Of a stretch of 64,000 bases of DNA, positions 8,525-17,037 are shown one piece after another. The stretch comes from an uncultured Bacteroidales bacterium. Its GTDB lineage: Bacteria > Bacteroidota > Bacteroidia > Bacteroidales > P3. The notes beneath the pieces are model-generated. The model did no database searches and was not told the origin of the DNA. It saw only the letters and a list, made by a program, of their open reading frames with translations. A program made the translations under genes and the position numbers. Each line of letters opens with the position of its first letter. The first letter of the stretch is position 1. The DNA is taken from contig OMWJ01000002.1 in assembly GCA_900314725.1 (NCBI GenBank), positions 124,001-188,000 on the forward strand. The letters are read 5' to 3'.

Positions 8525-9366
8525 TGAAAAGAGTATTCATATTAATAAGTTTAGTATGCATTAGTTTTGCAATTAAGGCTCAATTTCTTAATTCGCCATC
8601 ATTGCAACTAATTGAAAAAGCTATACAAAAAGGAGTTTTTTGTGTAGAGAAAGGATATCAGTTACAGGATTCCAATCTTAACGTTTTTGGAAGAGAGAAC
8701 AAAGATGAGTTTAATATATTTTATTCTTTAGGAATAAAAACAAACAAAGGTTATCTTTTCTCTCATCAGGCAGTATATCCGTGGTTATTTGATAAAGACT
8801 TTGACGAATATAAAGATTCATACACTCCTATTCCTTTAAAGTCAAAATTCAAATACAATTCTTTTGAAGTAAAACCTTTGAATGATGTTTCAGTTCTAAC
8901 AGAAGACAGTCTTACATATTTATTATCTGACGGAGGAAACACATTGGAATGTTTTGACATCGGTGATATTGCTCCTAATACTCAAGGCTGGCTTTCTTGG
9001 ATATATGTAAATGACTCTTCTCTTTCTTTTGTTACACGTACAAAAAAAATAGACAGTGTCAATAATGAAACATTGGAAGAACCACAAAACACTCTTAAAT
9101 CTCCAGGAAAACTTATCGGAGGAGTATTTGTTGTTCCTGTTTGTGAAATAGGAGTAATTAAACTTCAGTTGTGTGGAGTTGTAGTACAAAAAGAGGACAA
9201 TTGGATTCTGACTTTTCCTTTCTATAAACCGAAGGAAAAAGTTTCCAACCTACCTTCAAACCTAACTCCTATAAAGACAAAGACAGAAAAACCTAAGGAA
9301 CAACTCAACAAAAACTATAAAAAAGGTAAAAGCAAAAAAAATACAGATAAAAAGAACAAAAACTAA
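8524..9366 (+). CDS. Secreted degenerate protease-like protein (probable pseudoprotease)
   Basis: 280 residues with a signal peptide ending IKAQ (about residue 20), so periplasmic or secreted, and a Lys-rich tail (about 240-280). It looks like a dead copy of the protease encoded just upstream. F-S-H-Q-A-V-Y-P-W-L-F (79-89) lines up with T-A-R-H-C-V-E-P-W-L-F, putting Q82 at the catalytic His. SWIY (158-161) lines up with DWAY, putting S158 at the Asp. The GKLIGGVFVV stretch (195-204) lines up with GNSGGPVFVV, putting L197 at the Ser. All three triad residues would be lost. The alignment was made by eye. It may hold or regulate the active protease. Start codon overlaps the preceding stop by one base. 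Confidence 0.7.
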   Translation: MKRVFILISLVCISFAIKAQFLNSPSLQLIEKAIQKGVFCVEKGYQLQDSNLNVFGRENKDEFNIFYSLGIKTNKGYLFSHQAVYPWLFDKDFDEYKDSYTPIPLKSKFKYNSFEVKPLNDVSVLTEDSLTYLLSDGGNTLECFDIGDIAPNTQGWLSWIYVNDSSLSFVTRTKKIDSVNNETLEEPQNTLKSPGKLIGGVFVVPVCEIGVIKLQLCGVVVQKEDNWILTFPFYKPKEKVSNLPSNLTPIKTKTEKPKEQLNKNYKKGKSKKNTDKKNKN

Positions 9367-9372
9367 ATAACA

Positions 9373-10713
9373 ATGAGTAAGAATATAACATTTCGTTTGG
9401 CAGCATACACTAAAGCAGCAGGAAAGTTTGATCCAAATGCTCCAAACAAAGGCAATGAAGATAATTTTTACTTGGATGATGACGTTTCAGACGAAAACCT
9501 GAGCCATTATGAAACAGATGTAGTTACCAATCTTTCTTCTTTAGGAATGGTTATGGCTGTTGCAGATGGTATGGGAGGAATGAATGCTGGAGAAGTTGCT
9601 TCTGAAATAGCCATTGAAACAGTAAAAGATTTCTTCGGAATAGGTCGTGTTACATCACTTATTGCTTCTAATCACGAAAGCAGAAAGAAATACTTGGAAC
9701 AAGTAATTATTGAAGCTGATAATAAAATCAAAATACAAGCATCTCAAAATTCTGAGCAAAGAGGAATGGGAAGCACACTGATAATCGCTTGGATTGTTGG
9801 CAATGAACTTACTCTTTCTTGGTTAGGTGATAGCAGATGTTACAGATATAATGATATTAACGGTTTAGAACTGCTTTCAAAAGATCATTCTTACGTACAA
9901 GAATTGGCGGATAAAGGAGTTATAACCTACGAACAAACATTTATTCATCCACAAAACAATATTGTTACAAGAAGTCTTGGAGACGAAAGCAAGAAGGCTA
10001 AGCCTGATACAAGATTGTTTAGTCTTTACAAAGGAGATATTATCCTTATGTGTAGTGATGGGCTTTCTGGTGTTCTGTTTGATAGGGAATTCTACTTGGA
10101 AAACAATCTTCTATCTACATATAATATAGAAGATATAATAAAAAACAACAAATCTTCTCTTCAAGCATGCAGAGAAGCATTGTTTGATGCTGCAGAAAAA
10201 AGTGATTGGTACGATAATGTCACTGTTATTCTTTGTGAAATTACAGACGGACTTCCTCTTGCTCCTAAAAAAGTAAAAACACAACAAGAAAACACAGATA
10301 ATTTCACCGAGGCTCCAAAGGCAAGCAGCAAGAAAAGTTGGAAAAAGCCTTTGATTATTATACTTGCTTGTTGTATTATCTGTGTTGTTGCAGCAATATG
10401 TACAATTCGCTATTTAAATAACAACAAACAGGCAGAAAAATCCTCACAAACTCCTACACAAATACAAACTCCAAAAACAACTCCTACCGAAAAAGTAGAA
10501 GACAAGGAAGATTCTCAAGCTGCTAAACAAGAGCCTGCAAAAGCAAAGAAACCTGCTAAACCTAAAAAGCCCGAAACTCCAACTACAAATCAAGACAACA
10601 GCAACAAGCAGAAAGAAACTAAGCCCCAAAACGAAGAAGGTAATAAAGGAGGATTGACTCCTGTCCCTAATAATAACAACACACAAGAACAAAAACCAAG
10701 TGGAGGAAAATAA
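9373..10713 (+). CDS. PP2C-family Ser/Thr phosphatase with C-terminal membrane anchor
   Basis: 446 residues. The PP2C domain (about 1-290) shows the metal-binding motifs GNEDNFYL near 27, VADGMGGMNAGE near 62, GMGSTLI with WLGDSRCYRY near 135-155, CSDGLSGVL near 220 and DNVTVI near 278. A membrane helix follows at about 325-347. The last 95 residues, rich in Lys, Pro, Gln and Thr, would be in the periplasm and may touch the cell wall. It should reverse the two kinases of the operon. Phosphatase and kinase side by side are typical of bacterial Hanks-kinase signalling. Six bases after the pseudoprotease gene, one base before the second kinase. Confidence 0.93.
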   Translation: MSKNITFRLAAYTKAAGKFDPNAPNKGNEDNFYLDDDVSDENLSHYETDVVTNLSSLGMVMAVADGMGGMNAGEVASEIAIETVKDFFGIGRVTSLIASNHESRKKYLEQVIIEADNKIKIQASQNSEQRGMGSTLIIAWIVGNELTLSWLGDSRCYRYNDINGLELLSKDHSYVQELADKGVITYEQTFIHPQNNIVTRSLGDESKKAKPDTRLFSLYKGDIILMCSDGLSGVLFDREFYLENNLLSTYNIEDIIKNNKSSLQACREALFDAAEKSDWYDNVTVILCEITDGLPLAPKKVKTQQENTDNFTEAPKASSKKSWKKPLIIILACCIICVVAAICTIRYLNNNKQAEKSSQTPTQIQTPKTTPTEKVEDKEDSQAAKQEPAKAKKPAKPKKPETPTTNQDNSNKQKETKPQNEEGNKGGLTPVPNNNNTQEQKPSGGK

Positions 10714-10714
10714 A

Positions 10715-12064
10715 ATGACTGAATTAAACATAGGAACTATAATACAAGAAAGATATAAGCTTCTACAACATATCGGAAGTGGAAGTTTTGGAGAAGTATG
10801 GTTAGCAGAAGATACTATACTTAACATAAATATTGCAATAAAATTCTACGTTGCCTTGGATGAAAGAGGACAAAAAGAGTTCATAGACGAATATAAGAAC
10901 TCATTTAGTCTTAACCATAGCAATATATTGACAGCTAAACATTATGCAATTTGGGAAAAACGACCTTATCTTATTATGGAATACTGTCCAGAAGGTTCTG
11001 CAAACAAATTGTGCAACAATACTGATGAACATACTATCTGGAAATTTATTCATGATGTTGCTGCTGGCTTAAACTATCTTCACAAGAATGACATCATACA
11101 TCAGGACATCAAACCAGACAATGTGCTTATCAACCCTAATGGTGATTTTGTTATAACAGATTTTGGAATTTCCCATAAAGTACGTTCAACCATGAGAAAA
11201 CAATCTGGAAGAATTGAGAATAGTGGATCTATTGCTTACATGGGACCAGAACGTTTTCAAAAGGATGTTATGCTGATTAATGCAAGCGATATTTGGTCTT
11301 TAGGTGCATCTATCTATGAATTAGCAACAGGAGAGTTGCCTTTCAACGGCTTAGGAGGAGGAATGATGCTTTCAGGTGCTGAAATTCCCGACTTACCGGA
11401 AAAGTTTTCAGCGGATTTAAACAAAATCATGCAACTATGCCTAAGCAAAGAACCATGGGAAAGACCGTTGGCTGCTAACTTAGAGAAGATGGCAACACGA
11501 AAACTCAACGGTGAGAGTTTGGAACCTTCCCCTCCTACTCAAATCATCAATCAAAACGACAATAACAACCAAAGTTTTGAACCTGTAAACGAAACAAAGA
11601 AAAAGTCCAACTTACCTAAGATAATAATAGGTATTCTCGTTGCTGTTATTATTGCTGGTGGTGCTATCGGATTTTCCGTTTATAAATCTTTTCAAACCAA
11701 GAAGTCTATCATAAAGGACTACCGCAAGGTTGTAACAGAGTGCAAAGTATCTATAGAAGCGGGAGATATTGGTAATACAAATTCATTGTTAGCCGCAAAA
11801 GACCAAATTCTTGAGGTAAAGAAGTTGGAAGACCAATATGCAAACGAATATGAAGAATGCAATGAGTATAAAAATCTAAAACAAGCTCTTGATCAAAAAT
11901 GCACAGAAGCAGCTAACTCATGGAGAGATGCTGCAGAAAAACAATATTTCAACCTACATGATGTAGAGAATGCAAAAGAGTACTATTCACTTGCTTTACA
12001 ATTAAGTAATGAAAGAAGTGAAAAGCTTGACAAAATAAAAGAGTTCTCAAGCATCGGTCAATAA
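10715..12064 (+). CDS. Membrane-anchored Ser/Thr protein kinase
   Basis: 449 residues from ATG 10715. A GTG at 10700 would also be in frame, but GGAGGA at 10702-10707 and the position just after the phosphatase stop favour the ATG. Kinase domain about 10-270: GSGSFGEV at 21-28, K43, HQDIKPDN at 129-136, DFG at 149-151, and MGPERF as the APE region. The usual HRD is HQD, a change that marks a non-RD kinase that does not need activation-loop phosphorylation in well-studied families. One membrane helix lies at about 302-322, then a charged helical region of about 120 residues with TPR-like spacing that would be periplasmic. The layout resembles PknB-type sensors but lacks PASTA domains. Confidence 0.92.
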   Translation: MTELNIGTIIQERYKLLQHIGSGSFGEVWLAEDTILNINIAIKFYVALDERGQKEFIDEYKNSFSLNHSNILTAKHYAIWEKRPYLIMEYCPEGSANKLCNNTDEHTIWKFIHDVAAGLNYLHKNDIIHQDIKPDNVLINPNGDFVITDFGISHKVRSTMRKQSGRIENSGSIAYMGPERFQKDVMLINASDIWSLGASIYELATGELPFNGLGGGMMLSGAEIPDLPEKFSADLNKIMQLCLSKEPWERPLAANLEKMATRKLNGESLEPSPPTQIINQNDNNNQSFEPVNETKKKSNLPKIIIGILVAVIIAGGAIGFSVYKSFQTKKSIIKDYRKVVTECKVSIEAGDIGNTNSLLAAKDQILEVKKLEDQYANEYEECNEYKNLKQALDQKCTEAANSWRDAAEKQYFNLHDVENAKEYYSLALQLSNERSEKLDKIKEFSSIGQ

Positions 12065-12113
12065 TTCATTTGGAAAGTATTAAGTTTTAAAAGGAAAATA
12101 AAAAAATGACAAT

Positions 12114-13517
12114 ATGAAACGAATATTATTGATTTTATTATCGGTTATATGCTGTTATACTTTTACCCTATCACAAAACTTAGCTCCTAAATCAAACAAA
12201 GTCAGCTGCTATTCAAAAAATAGGTCTAAAGGTATATCGCTATATAATCAGGGAAAATGTGCAGAAGCTAAAAAATGGTTCAATGTGGCTAAGGATTGTC
12301 CCGACAAACCTCAAAAAAACGACATTGCAACTTGGATTAGCAAATGTAACAACTGCAACAAAAAAACAGTAAAAAATCCTAACAATCCAACAAAACCTAC
12401 AAGACCGGTCAATAAAGAGAGTGAATGGGCTAAGAAATCATATATGAACATAACCAATCTTGATTTCGGAAGCACTGATGGTGAAGGAAATTTGGAAATA
12501 GAATTTGGAGAAAATCTTTATTCTGACTTAAAATATCTTGCTACACGAATAGAGTATGACGGTTTAGCAGATGTAGAAAAAAATGCTACCATATACGTTG
12601 CCATTTATGACCCTGATGGAAATTTACTAACAGGAACATCTTCTCCTACTGGTTACACCTACTCTGTAGATGTTACCGTTGAAGCAGGATATTATAATAG
12701 TGTAACCATTCCTGGCTGGGGAAATAATTACGGAACAGTATATAAGAGCGGTACTTACCAAATGAGAGTCTTTTCAAGTTATGGTAATGAGTTATATCGT
12801 AGAAACATTTACATCCGTCCTGCTGTTGTAGTTGAAAAGCCTACTGAAACAACAGGTTCTTTTGGTTTCTATGGCACTTCTCGCTCCTATTCCAATAGTG
12901 CAACAGGCTTGAAGTATTTACGAGATGACGTAAGTGAAAAAGGAGGATTTCGTACAGGAGCTATTTCTGTTAATGGCAAAGGTGTTATCATCAGGGGAAA
13001 CAACGGCTATGCCTATACAGGAATATCAACCAATCTTGCCGATAAAATCAAGAGTTTGAACAAAGACAATTCAAAAATTGAAGATGTATTCTTCTCTCCT
13101 AATGGTGAATACTATGGGGTTGTTTATGATTCTTATGGCTATTTCGCTCATACTCTGCAAAGTATGTTAGATAAACTAAAGGAATACAACAATAATCAAG
13201 AACATATCACATCTGTTTCGGTTAATAATAATGGAGATTTCATCATCATAACAGACAAACATCTTTATGCAAGCAACACAAATGACTACAATGCTATGAT
13301 AGCTGCAAAAGATAAATATGGATATATCTATTCCGCTTGCACAACTGAAGAAGGAGTTATATTCTGTTGTGAAAGAGGTGTGTATTATTCCAATATTCCG
13401 ACTATATTAGAGAATAAACTAAAATCTCTTTCGTGGAAACCGAAAATAATCAAATTCACCGATTACGGTACCTTCATAGTAACAGATGGAGAAAACACCT
13501 ACACCTATCAAATGTAA
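12114..13517 (+). CDS. Secreted beta-rich protein, last gene of the kinase operon
   Basis: 467 residues with a signal peptide ending TLSQ (about residue 21). A short Cys-rich, TPR-like helical part follows (about 25-85, with cysteines near 31, 48, 59, 76 and 79). A middle beta domain lies at about 105-240. The C-terminal half (about 255-467) repeats strand-turn-strand units such as GAISVNGKGVIIRG and DVFFSPNGEYYGVVY, similar to WG or propeller repeats. No enzyme motif was recognised. Being last in an operon of kinases and proteases, and itself periplasmic, it is a candidate target or sensor. It starts 49 bases after the second kinase and is followed by a repeat array with a strong terminator hairpin. 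Confidence 0.7.
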   Translation: MKRILLILLSVICCYTFTLSQNLAPKSNKVSCYSKNRSKGISLYNQGKCAEAKKWFNVAKDCPDKPQKNDIATWISKCNNCNKKTVKNPNNPTKPTRPVNKESEWAKKSYMNITNLDFGSTDGEGNLEIEFGENLYSDLKYLATRIEYDGLADVEKNATIYVAIYDPDGNLLTGTSSPTGYTYSVDVTVEAGYYNSVTIPGWGNNYGTVYKSGTYQMRVFSSYGNELYRRNIYIRPAVVVEKPTETTGSFGFYGTSRSYSNSATGLKYLRDDVSEKGGFRTGAISVNGKGVIIRGNNGYAYTGISTNLADKIKSLNKDNSKIEDVFFSPNGEYYGVVYDSYGYFAHTLQSMLDKLKEYNNNQEHITSVSVNNNGDFIIITDKHLYASNTNDYNAMIAAKDKYGYIYSACTTEEGVIFCCERGVYYSNIPTILENKLKSLSWKPKIIKFTDYGTFIVTDGENTYTYQM

Positions 13518-13524
13518 TCAACCA

Positions 13525-13636
13525 TAAAAAAAAGAGTTGATTTTAGAAAAAAAAGAGTTGGTTTTCAGCCGCGAAAACCAACTCTTTTGGGTGTAAAGAC
13601 TTAGTCTTTTTTTTCTAAAACCAACTCTTTTTTTTA
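13525..13636. repeat. GASTTRRT word array 2 with terminator hairpin
   Basis: Five words in A/T runs, beginning 8 bases after the kinase operon ends. A perfect 16-bp hairpin (13551-13566 with 13573-13588, loop AGCCGC) pairs GAGTTGGT with ACCAACTC. A GACTTAGTC odd palindrome near 13598 and another ACCAACTC near 13619 follow. Very probably the operon terminator. Confidence 0.8.
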
Positions 13637-14068
13637 GGGAGTTTATAAAAATTCTCCAAACACTTATTAACTTTTCTCTGTTAATAAAAAAATGAAGCTA
13701 TTTGTTAAAAAATATAAATCCACAACTTTAAAAACATTTGATATACATAGATTTATGCGTAAAAAAACAAAATACTCAAAAATGTAAAAAAAATTCTAAA
13801 ATATTTTTTTATTTAAAAAAAATGTTGTATGGGAATTTTTGATAAAAACAAAGAAAATTTTGCTACTATAAATATAAGAAAATCAAACTATATAAATTCA
13901 TTTTTCTAACTCTACGCATAGTCGTAAAATTCAATATTACGACTTTCGCTTACAAAAAAAATATTAATCTACCAAGAAAAAAAAATTTTTTTTTAATTTT
14001 ATTTTATTATACCTTTGTAATCGTAAAAAAATACAGCTAAAGAACGGTTGTTTTTAGAAAAAGAATAT
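13637..14068. promoter_or_regulatory. AT-rich dnaA upstream region
   Basis: About 430 bases without a gene, close to all A and T. TACCTTTG at 14010-14017 is an exact Bacteroidetes -7 box for dnaA. A perfect 8-base inverted repeat, AGTCGTAA (13920-13927) with TTACGACT (13937-13944), lies 66 bases upstream of it and could be an operator or a hairpin. One weak DnaA-box-like word (ATCCACA near 13718) is present. That is not enough to call a replication origin. Confidence 0.6.
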
Positions 14069-15493
14069 ATGAAAGACAATTATTACAAGGAAGTTTGGGC
14101 TAAATGCTTAGATATAATAAAGGATAATATTGATAAGGATGCTTTTGATACTTGGTTTAAACCCTTACAAGCAATCTCTTTGAAGGATGATACTCTAACT
14201 ATTAAAGTACCAAGTGTCTTTTTCTACGAATGGATTGAAGCAAACTTCATCAAAATACTTAGGGCTGCTGTTCGCAAGGTGATAGGCCCTAATGCAAGAC
14301 TTCTTTATACTGCTCAATTGGACGGTAACAATGAACCCACTTTTCCTTCTAATAATAAAGATGTAACAGTTAATCCGCCAAAAAGAGTTCCTATGGTCGT
14401 TGAAAGAAATAATCATAATGATACTATAAATCCTTTTGTCATACCAGGAATACAACCGCTTCATATAGATTCTCAACTGAATGAGAATTATAGTTTTGAC
14501 AATTTTATTGAAGGAAGTTGTAACCAATTAGCAAGAAGTGCTGGCTATGCAGTTGCTCAAAATCCTGGAAAAACAGCTTTCAATCCTTTCTTTATTTACT
14601 CTAATGTCGGATTAGGAAAAACCCATCTCGCTCATGCAATAGGTTTGGAGACAAAACGCTTACATCCTGAAAAAACAGTTCTATATGTAAGTGCAGATCA
14701 ATTCTTCCAACAATTTGCAGACGCAGTAAAACACGGCACAGTAAATAACTTCCTACAGTTTTATCAAATGGCGATAGATGTTCTAATAATTGATGACATC
14801 CAATTTATGAAACGCGAAAGCGTACAAAACATCTTTTTCCAAATATTCAATGGCTTACATCAAGCAGGCAAACAAATCATTGTTACATCCGATAAGGCTC
14901 CGTCTGAAATCGTGGGCTTGGAACAAAGAATTTTGTCCCGTTTAAAATGGGGTTTGAATGCGGAGTTACAAGTTCCGGATTTGGATACAAGAATAAAGAT
15001 AATCAAGAAAAAACTCTTTAATGAGGGAGGTATAACTATGCCTGAGGAAGTTATAGAGTACCTTGCTTACAGTGTAAATACATCTATTAGAGAATTAGAA
15101 GGGGCTTTGATTTCCTTAGTAGCACAATCCTCTCTGTCAAGACAAGAAATCACCATAGATTTAGCTCGTCAGATAGTTGATAGGTTTGTTAAGAGCAACA
15201 CAAGAGAAATAACTGTGGAATATATTCAGAAAGTTGTTTGTGGTTACTTTAATATTTCAGTAGAGACAATGCTTTCCAAGAGCAGGAAAGTCAATGTTGT
15301 AACTGCAAGGCATATTTCCATGTATCTTTCTCGCAAACTGACAAAAGAACCATTGGTTTCCATAGGTCAGAAATGCGGAAAAAAAGACCACGCAACAGTT
15401 CTTCATGCCTGCAAAGTTGTATCTAACATAATGGATGTTGACAAATCATTCAAAAAAGACCTTGAATTGCTTGAGAAAAAGATAAAAGATTAA
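14069..15493 (+). CDS. dnaA: Chromosomal replication initiator protein DnaA
   Basis: 474 residues from ATG 14069; a TTG at 14048 is in frame, but the ATG gives the normal N-terminus. It binds DnaA boxes, melts the origin and loads helicase. Domain I is at about 1-80, then a short linker, the AAA+ domain with Walker A GLGKTH at 181-186 and Walker B VLIIDDIQF near 239, a LSRLKWGL sensor region near 290, and the C-terminal DNA-binding helix-turn-helix with the signature KKDHATVLHACK near 435. Full length for the family. A bidirectional terminator follows. Its own promoter (14010-14017) is strong by sequence. Confidence 0.98.
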   Translation: MKDNYYKEVWAKCLDIIKDNIDKDAFDTWFKPLQAISLKDDTLTIKVPSVFFYEWIEANFIKILRAAVRKVIGPNARLLYTAQLDGNNEPTFPSNNKDVTVNPPKRVPMVVERNNHNDTINPFVIPGIQPLHIDSQLNENYSFDNFIEGSCNQLARSAGYAVAQNPGKTAFNPFFIYSNVGLGKTHLAHAIGLETKRLHPEKTVLYVSADQFFQQFADAVKHGTVNNFLQFYQMAIDVLIIDDIQFMKRESVQNIFFQIFNGLHQAGKQIIVTSDKAPSEIVGLEQRILSRLKWGLNAELQVPDLDTRIKIIKKKLFNEGGITMPEEVIEYLAYSVNTSIRELEGALISLVAQSSLSRQEITIDLARQIVDRFVKSNTREITVEYIQKVVCGYFNISVETMLSKSRKVNVVTARHISMYLSRKLTKEPLVSIGQKCGKKDHATVLHACKVVSNIMDVDKSFKKDLELLEKKIKD

Positions 15494-15524
15494 TCGTTTT
15501 TTAAATATTAAATTATTGTTTACA

Positions 15525-15558
15525 AAAAAGGACATCCGATTTCTCAGATGTCCTTTGC
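15525..15558. terminator. Bidirectional terminator between dnaA and the LuxR gene
   Basis: AGGACATC (15529-15536) and GATGTCCT (15547-15554) form an 8-bp stem with a 10-base loop. A run of A precedes it and TTT follows, serving dnaA on the plus strand and the regulator gene on the minus strand. Confidence 0.75.
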
Positions 15559-15573
15559 TATTTTCCAAACTAC

Positions 15574-16512
15574 TTATAGTTTTACTTCCTTTATATCCAC
15601 GAGATTATTAACTATTGCATATATAGTCAAACCACTTGGGGAATGAATGTCAAGTTTTTTTGCTATATTTCTTCTATGTGTGGTAACAGTATTAATAGAA
15701 ATAAACAATTTGTCAGCTATTTCCTTATTGGTTAATCCTTTTACGACACAAACGATTATTTCTTTTTCTCTGTCAGTCAAAGATGTAGAGAACTCTTCTT
15801 CGTTTTCTTCGTGAATAACAGCACTCTTGGATAGTTTCTCTTCTATTTTCTTTATCTCTGGCACGAATATTTTTCTTTCCAATTCACAATGAGTTGCCAA
15901 ATCTTCCTCAAAAAGAAAAATATCATACAATACGGAATTCATCATATTGTTTGCATTGTTAGAATCAGAGTATTTGATTATAATGTTTTTGAGTTCGGTA
16001 AGTTTTAGTTCCAATGGAGAATGGTGAAGTACGGACATTTCCAAAAGGACTTGTTTTGTTTTCTTTCCTATCAACAAACCATCCACGTAAGGAAAGACAT
16101 CTTTGTTCTCTCTTTCCATGTGGCGTCTGAGTTCCTCAACATATTCGTCATAAAACTTGATAATCAAAAAAGAAATATCATTATTGGAAGAAAAACCCAA
16201 TGCTTCTATAAGTTTTCTTCTTATAAATGGTAAGAGAAAGTCTATATAATAAGAATGAGCATTACGTAAATAAGTACAAAGAGTTTTTATTGATATTCTA
16301 TAAGAGGAAGTATTGTTCAAAACATCATCTTTTCTGAAGTTGATAACAGCCAAAAAAGTCTCACAATCCACATCATTTTCCCTGCAAACCTCCTCTATTG
16401 TCTTGTCTCCGAAACCTAAAGGAAGAGAAAAGCGGGATATGACCTGCAATAGTCTGTAGTCTGAGCAGATAATGTCGTATAATCTATTCTCTTTTATATA
16501 TCTGTCTCTCAT
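15574..16512 (-). CDS. Hemerythrin-like domain protein with LuxR-type DNA-binding domain
   Basis: 312 residues. The N-terminal 60 resemble the ScdA/Ric N-terminal domain (a GFGDKTIEEVC segment near 33). A four-helix hemerythrin-like region follows with a histidine ladder: AHSYY near 90, RRHMERE near 135, LHHSPLE near 163 and THCELE near 213, which is the HxxxE pattern of di-iron sites. The C-terminus (about 243-305) is a LuxR/FixJ helix-turn-helix with LTDREKEI, GLTNKEIADKLFISINTV and THRRNI. It may sense oxygen, nitric oxide or iron state and regulate transcription. It starts 9 bases after pyrI, so it is probably in the pyrBI operon. The sensor role is inferred. Confidence 0.8.
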   Translation of the reverse strand: MRDRYIKENRLYDIICSDYRLLQVISRFSLPLGFGDKTIEEVCRENDVDCETFLAVINFRKDDVLNNTSSYRISIKTLCTYLRNAHSYYIDFLLPFIRRKLIEALGFSSNNDISFLIIKFYDEYVEELRRHMERENKDVFPYVDGLLIGKKTKQVLLEMSVLHHSPLELKLTELKNIIIKYSDSNNANNMMNSVLYDIFLFEEDLATHCELERKIFVPEIKKIEEKLSKSAVIHEENEEEFSTSLTDREKEIIVCVVKGLTNKEIADKLFISINTVTTHRRNIAKKLDIHSPSGLTIYAIVNNLVDIKEVKL

Positions 16513-16521
16513 GATTAAAGA

Positions 16522-16980
16522 TTACTCCTTTATTTCTATGTTTGTCATTGTTTTTTCACAATAATGACATTGAATAGTCAATGGATCTGTACTAACAACG
16601 TTGAATATTGTGTCCATTTCTTCAACATTTGTAATACAATTAGGGTTGATACATTTAACTATCTTGTGGATTTCCTTTGGTATTTCAAGGTTACGTTTTT
16701 CAACAACGGCGTAATCCTTTATTGTTATCAAGGTTGCCGTTGGTGCAATGATAGCTAATTTGTCCAATTCTTCAGCAGCAAAATACTTGTTAGTTGCTTT
16801 TATGATACCTTTTCTTCCATATTTTTTACTCTCAAGATTAGTTCCTATTAGGATTTCATCACTCATTGCATCCAATCCTAATAATCTTACAACAGAGAAA
16901 ACTTTATCAGCTGGAATATGGTCTATCACTGTTCCGTTCTCTATCTTTTTTACTATAAGTTCTTTATTATTTGTTGTCAT
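16522..16980 (-). CDS. pyrI: Aspartate carbamoyltransferase regulatory chain
   Basis: 152 residues, the normal size. The N-terminal part binds CTP or ATP (NGTVIDHIPADK near 15). The C-terminal zinc site has four cysteines in the pattern CxxxxC...CxxC (CINPNC near 109 and CHYC near 138), which holds the regulatory chain to PyrB. Together they form the feedback-inhibited holoenzyme that commits carbamoyl phosphate and aspartate to pyrimidine synthesis. It lies 57 bases after pyrB, in the same direction. Confidence 0.97.
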   Translation of the reverse strand: MTTNNKELIVKKIENGTVIDHIPADKVFSVVRLLGLDAMSDEILIGTNLESKKYGRKGIIKATNKYFAAEELDKLAIIAPTATLITIKDYAVVEKRNLEIPKEIHKIVKCINPNCITNVEEMDTIFNVVSTDPLTIQCHYCEKTMTNIEIKE

Positions 16981-17037
16981 CTTTTTATCCTTTTTTAATA
17001 AATGTTTAACATTTTAAGTTCTTTGCAGTCTTTTCAA

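Noticed and set aside
10700-10714. GTG start giving five extra residues for the second kinase
   Set aside because: It lies inside the phosphatase gene, and GGAGGA is well placed for ATG 10715.
13525-13636. Repeat arrays as CRISPR
   Set aside because: Words are 8-9 bases in both orientations with A/T spacers; no constant repeat and no unique spacers.
14048-14068. TTG start for dnaA
   Set aside because: The ATG at 14069 gives the usual DnaA N-terminus; the extra residues match nothing.
13637-14068. Replication origin next to dnaA
   Set aside because: Only one weak DnaA-box-like word; AT richness alone is not enough, and skew cannot be judged from this window.
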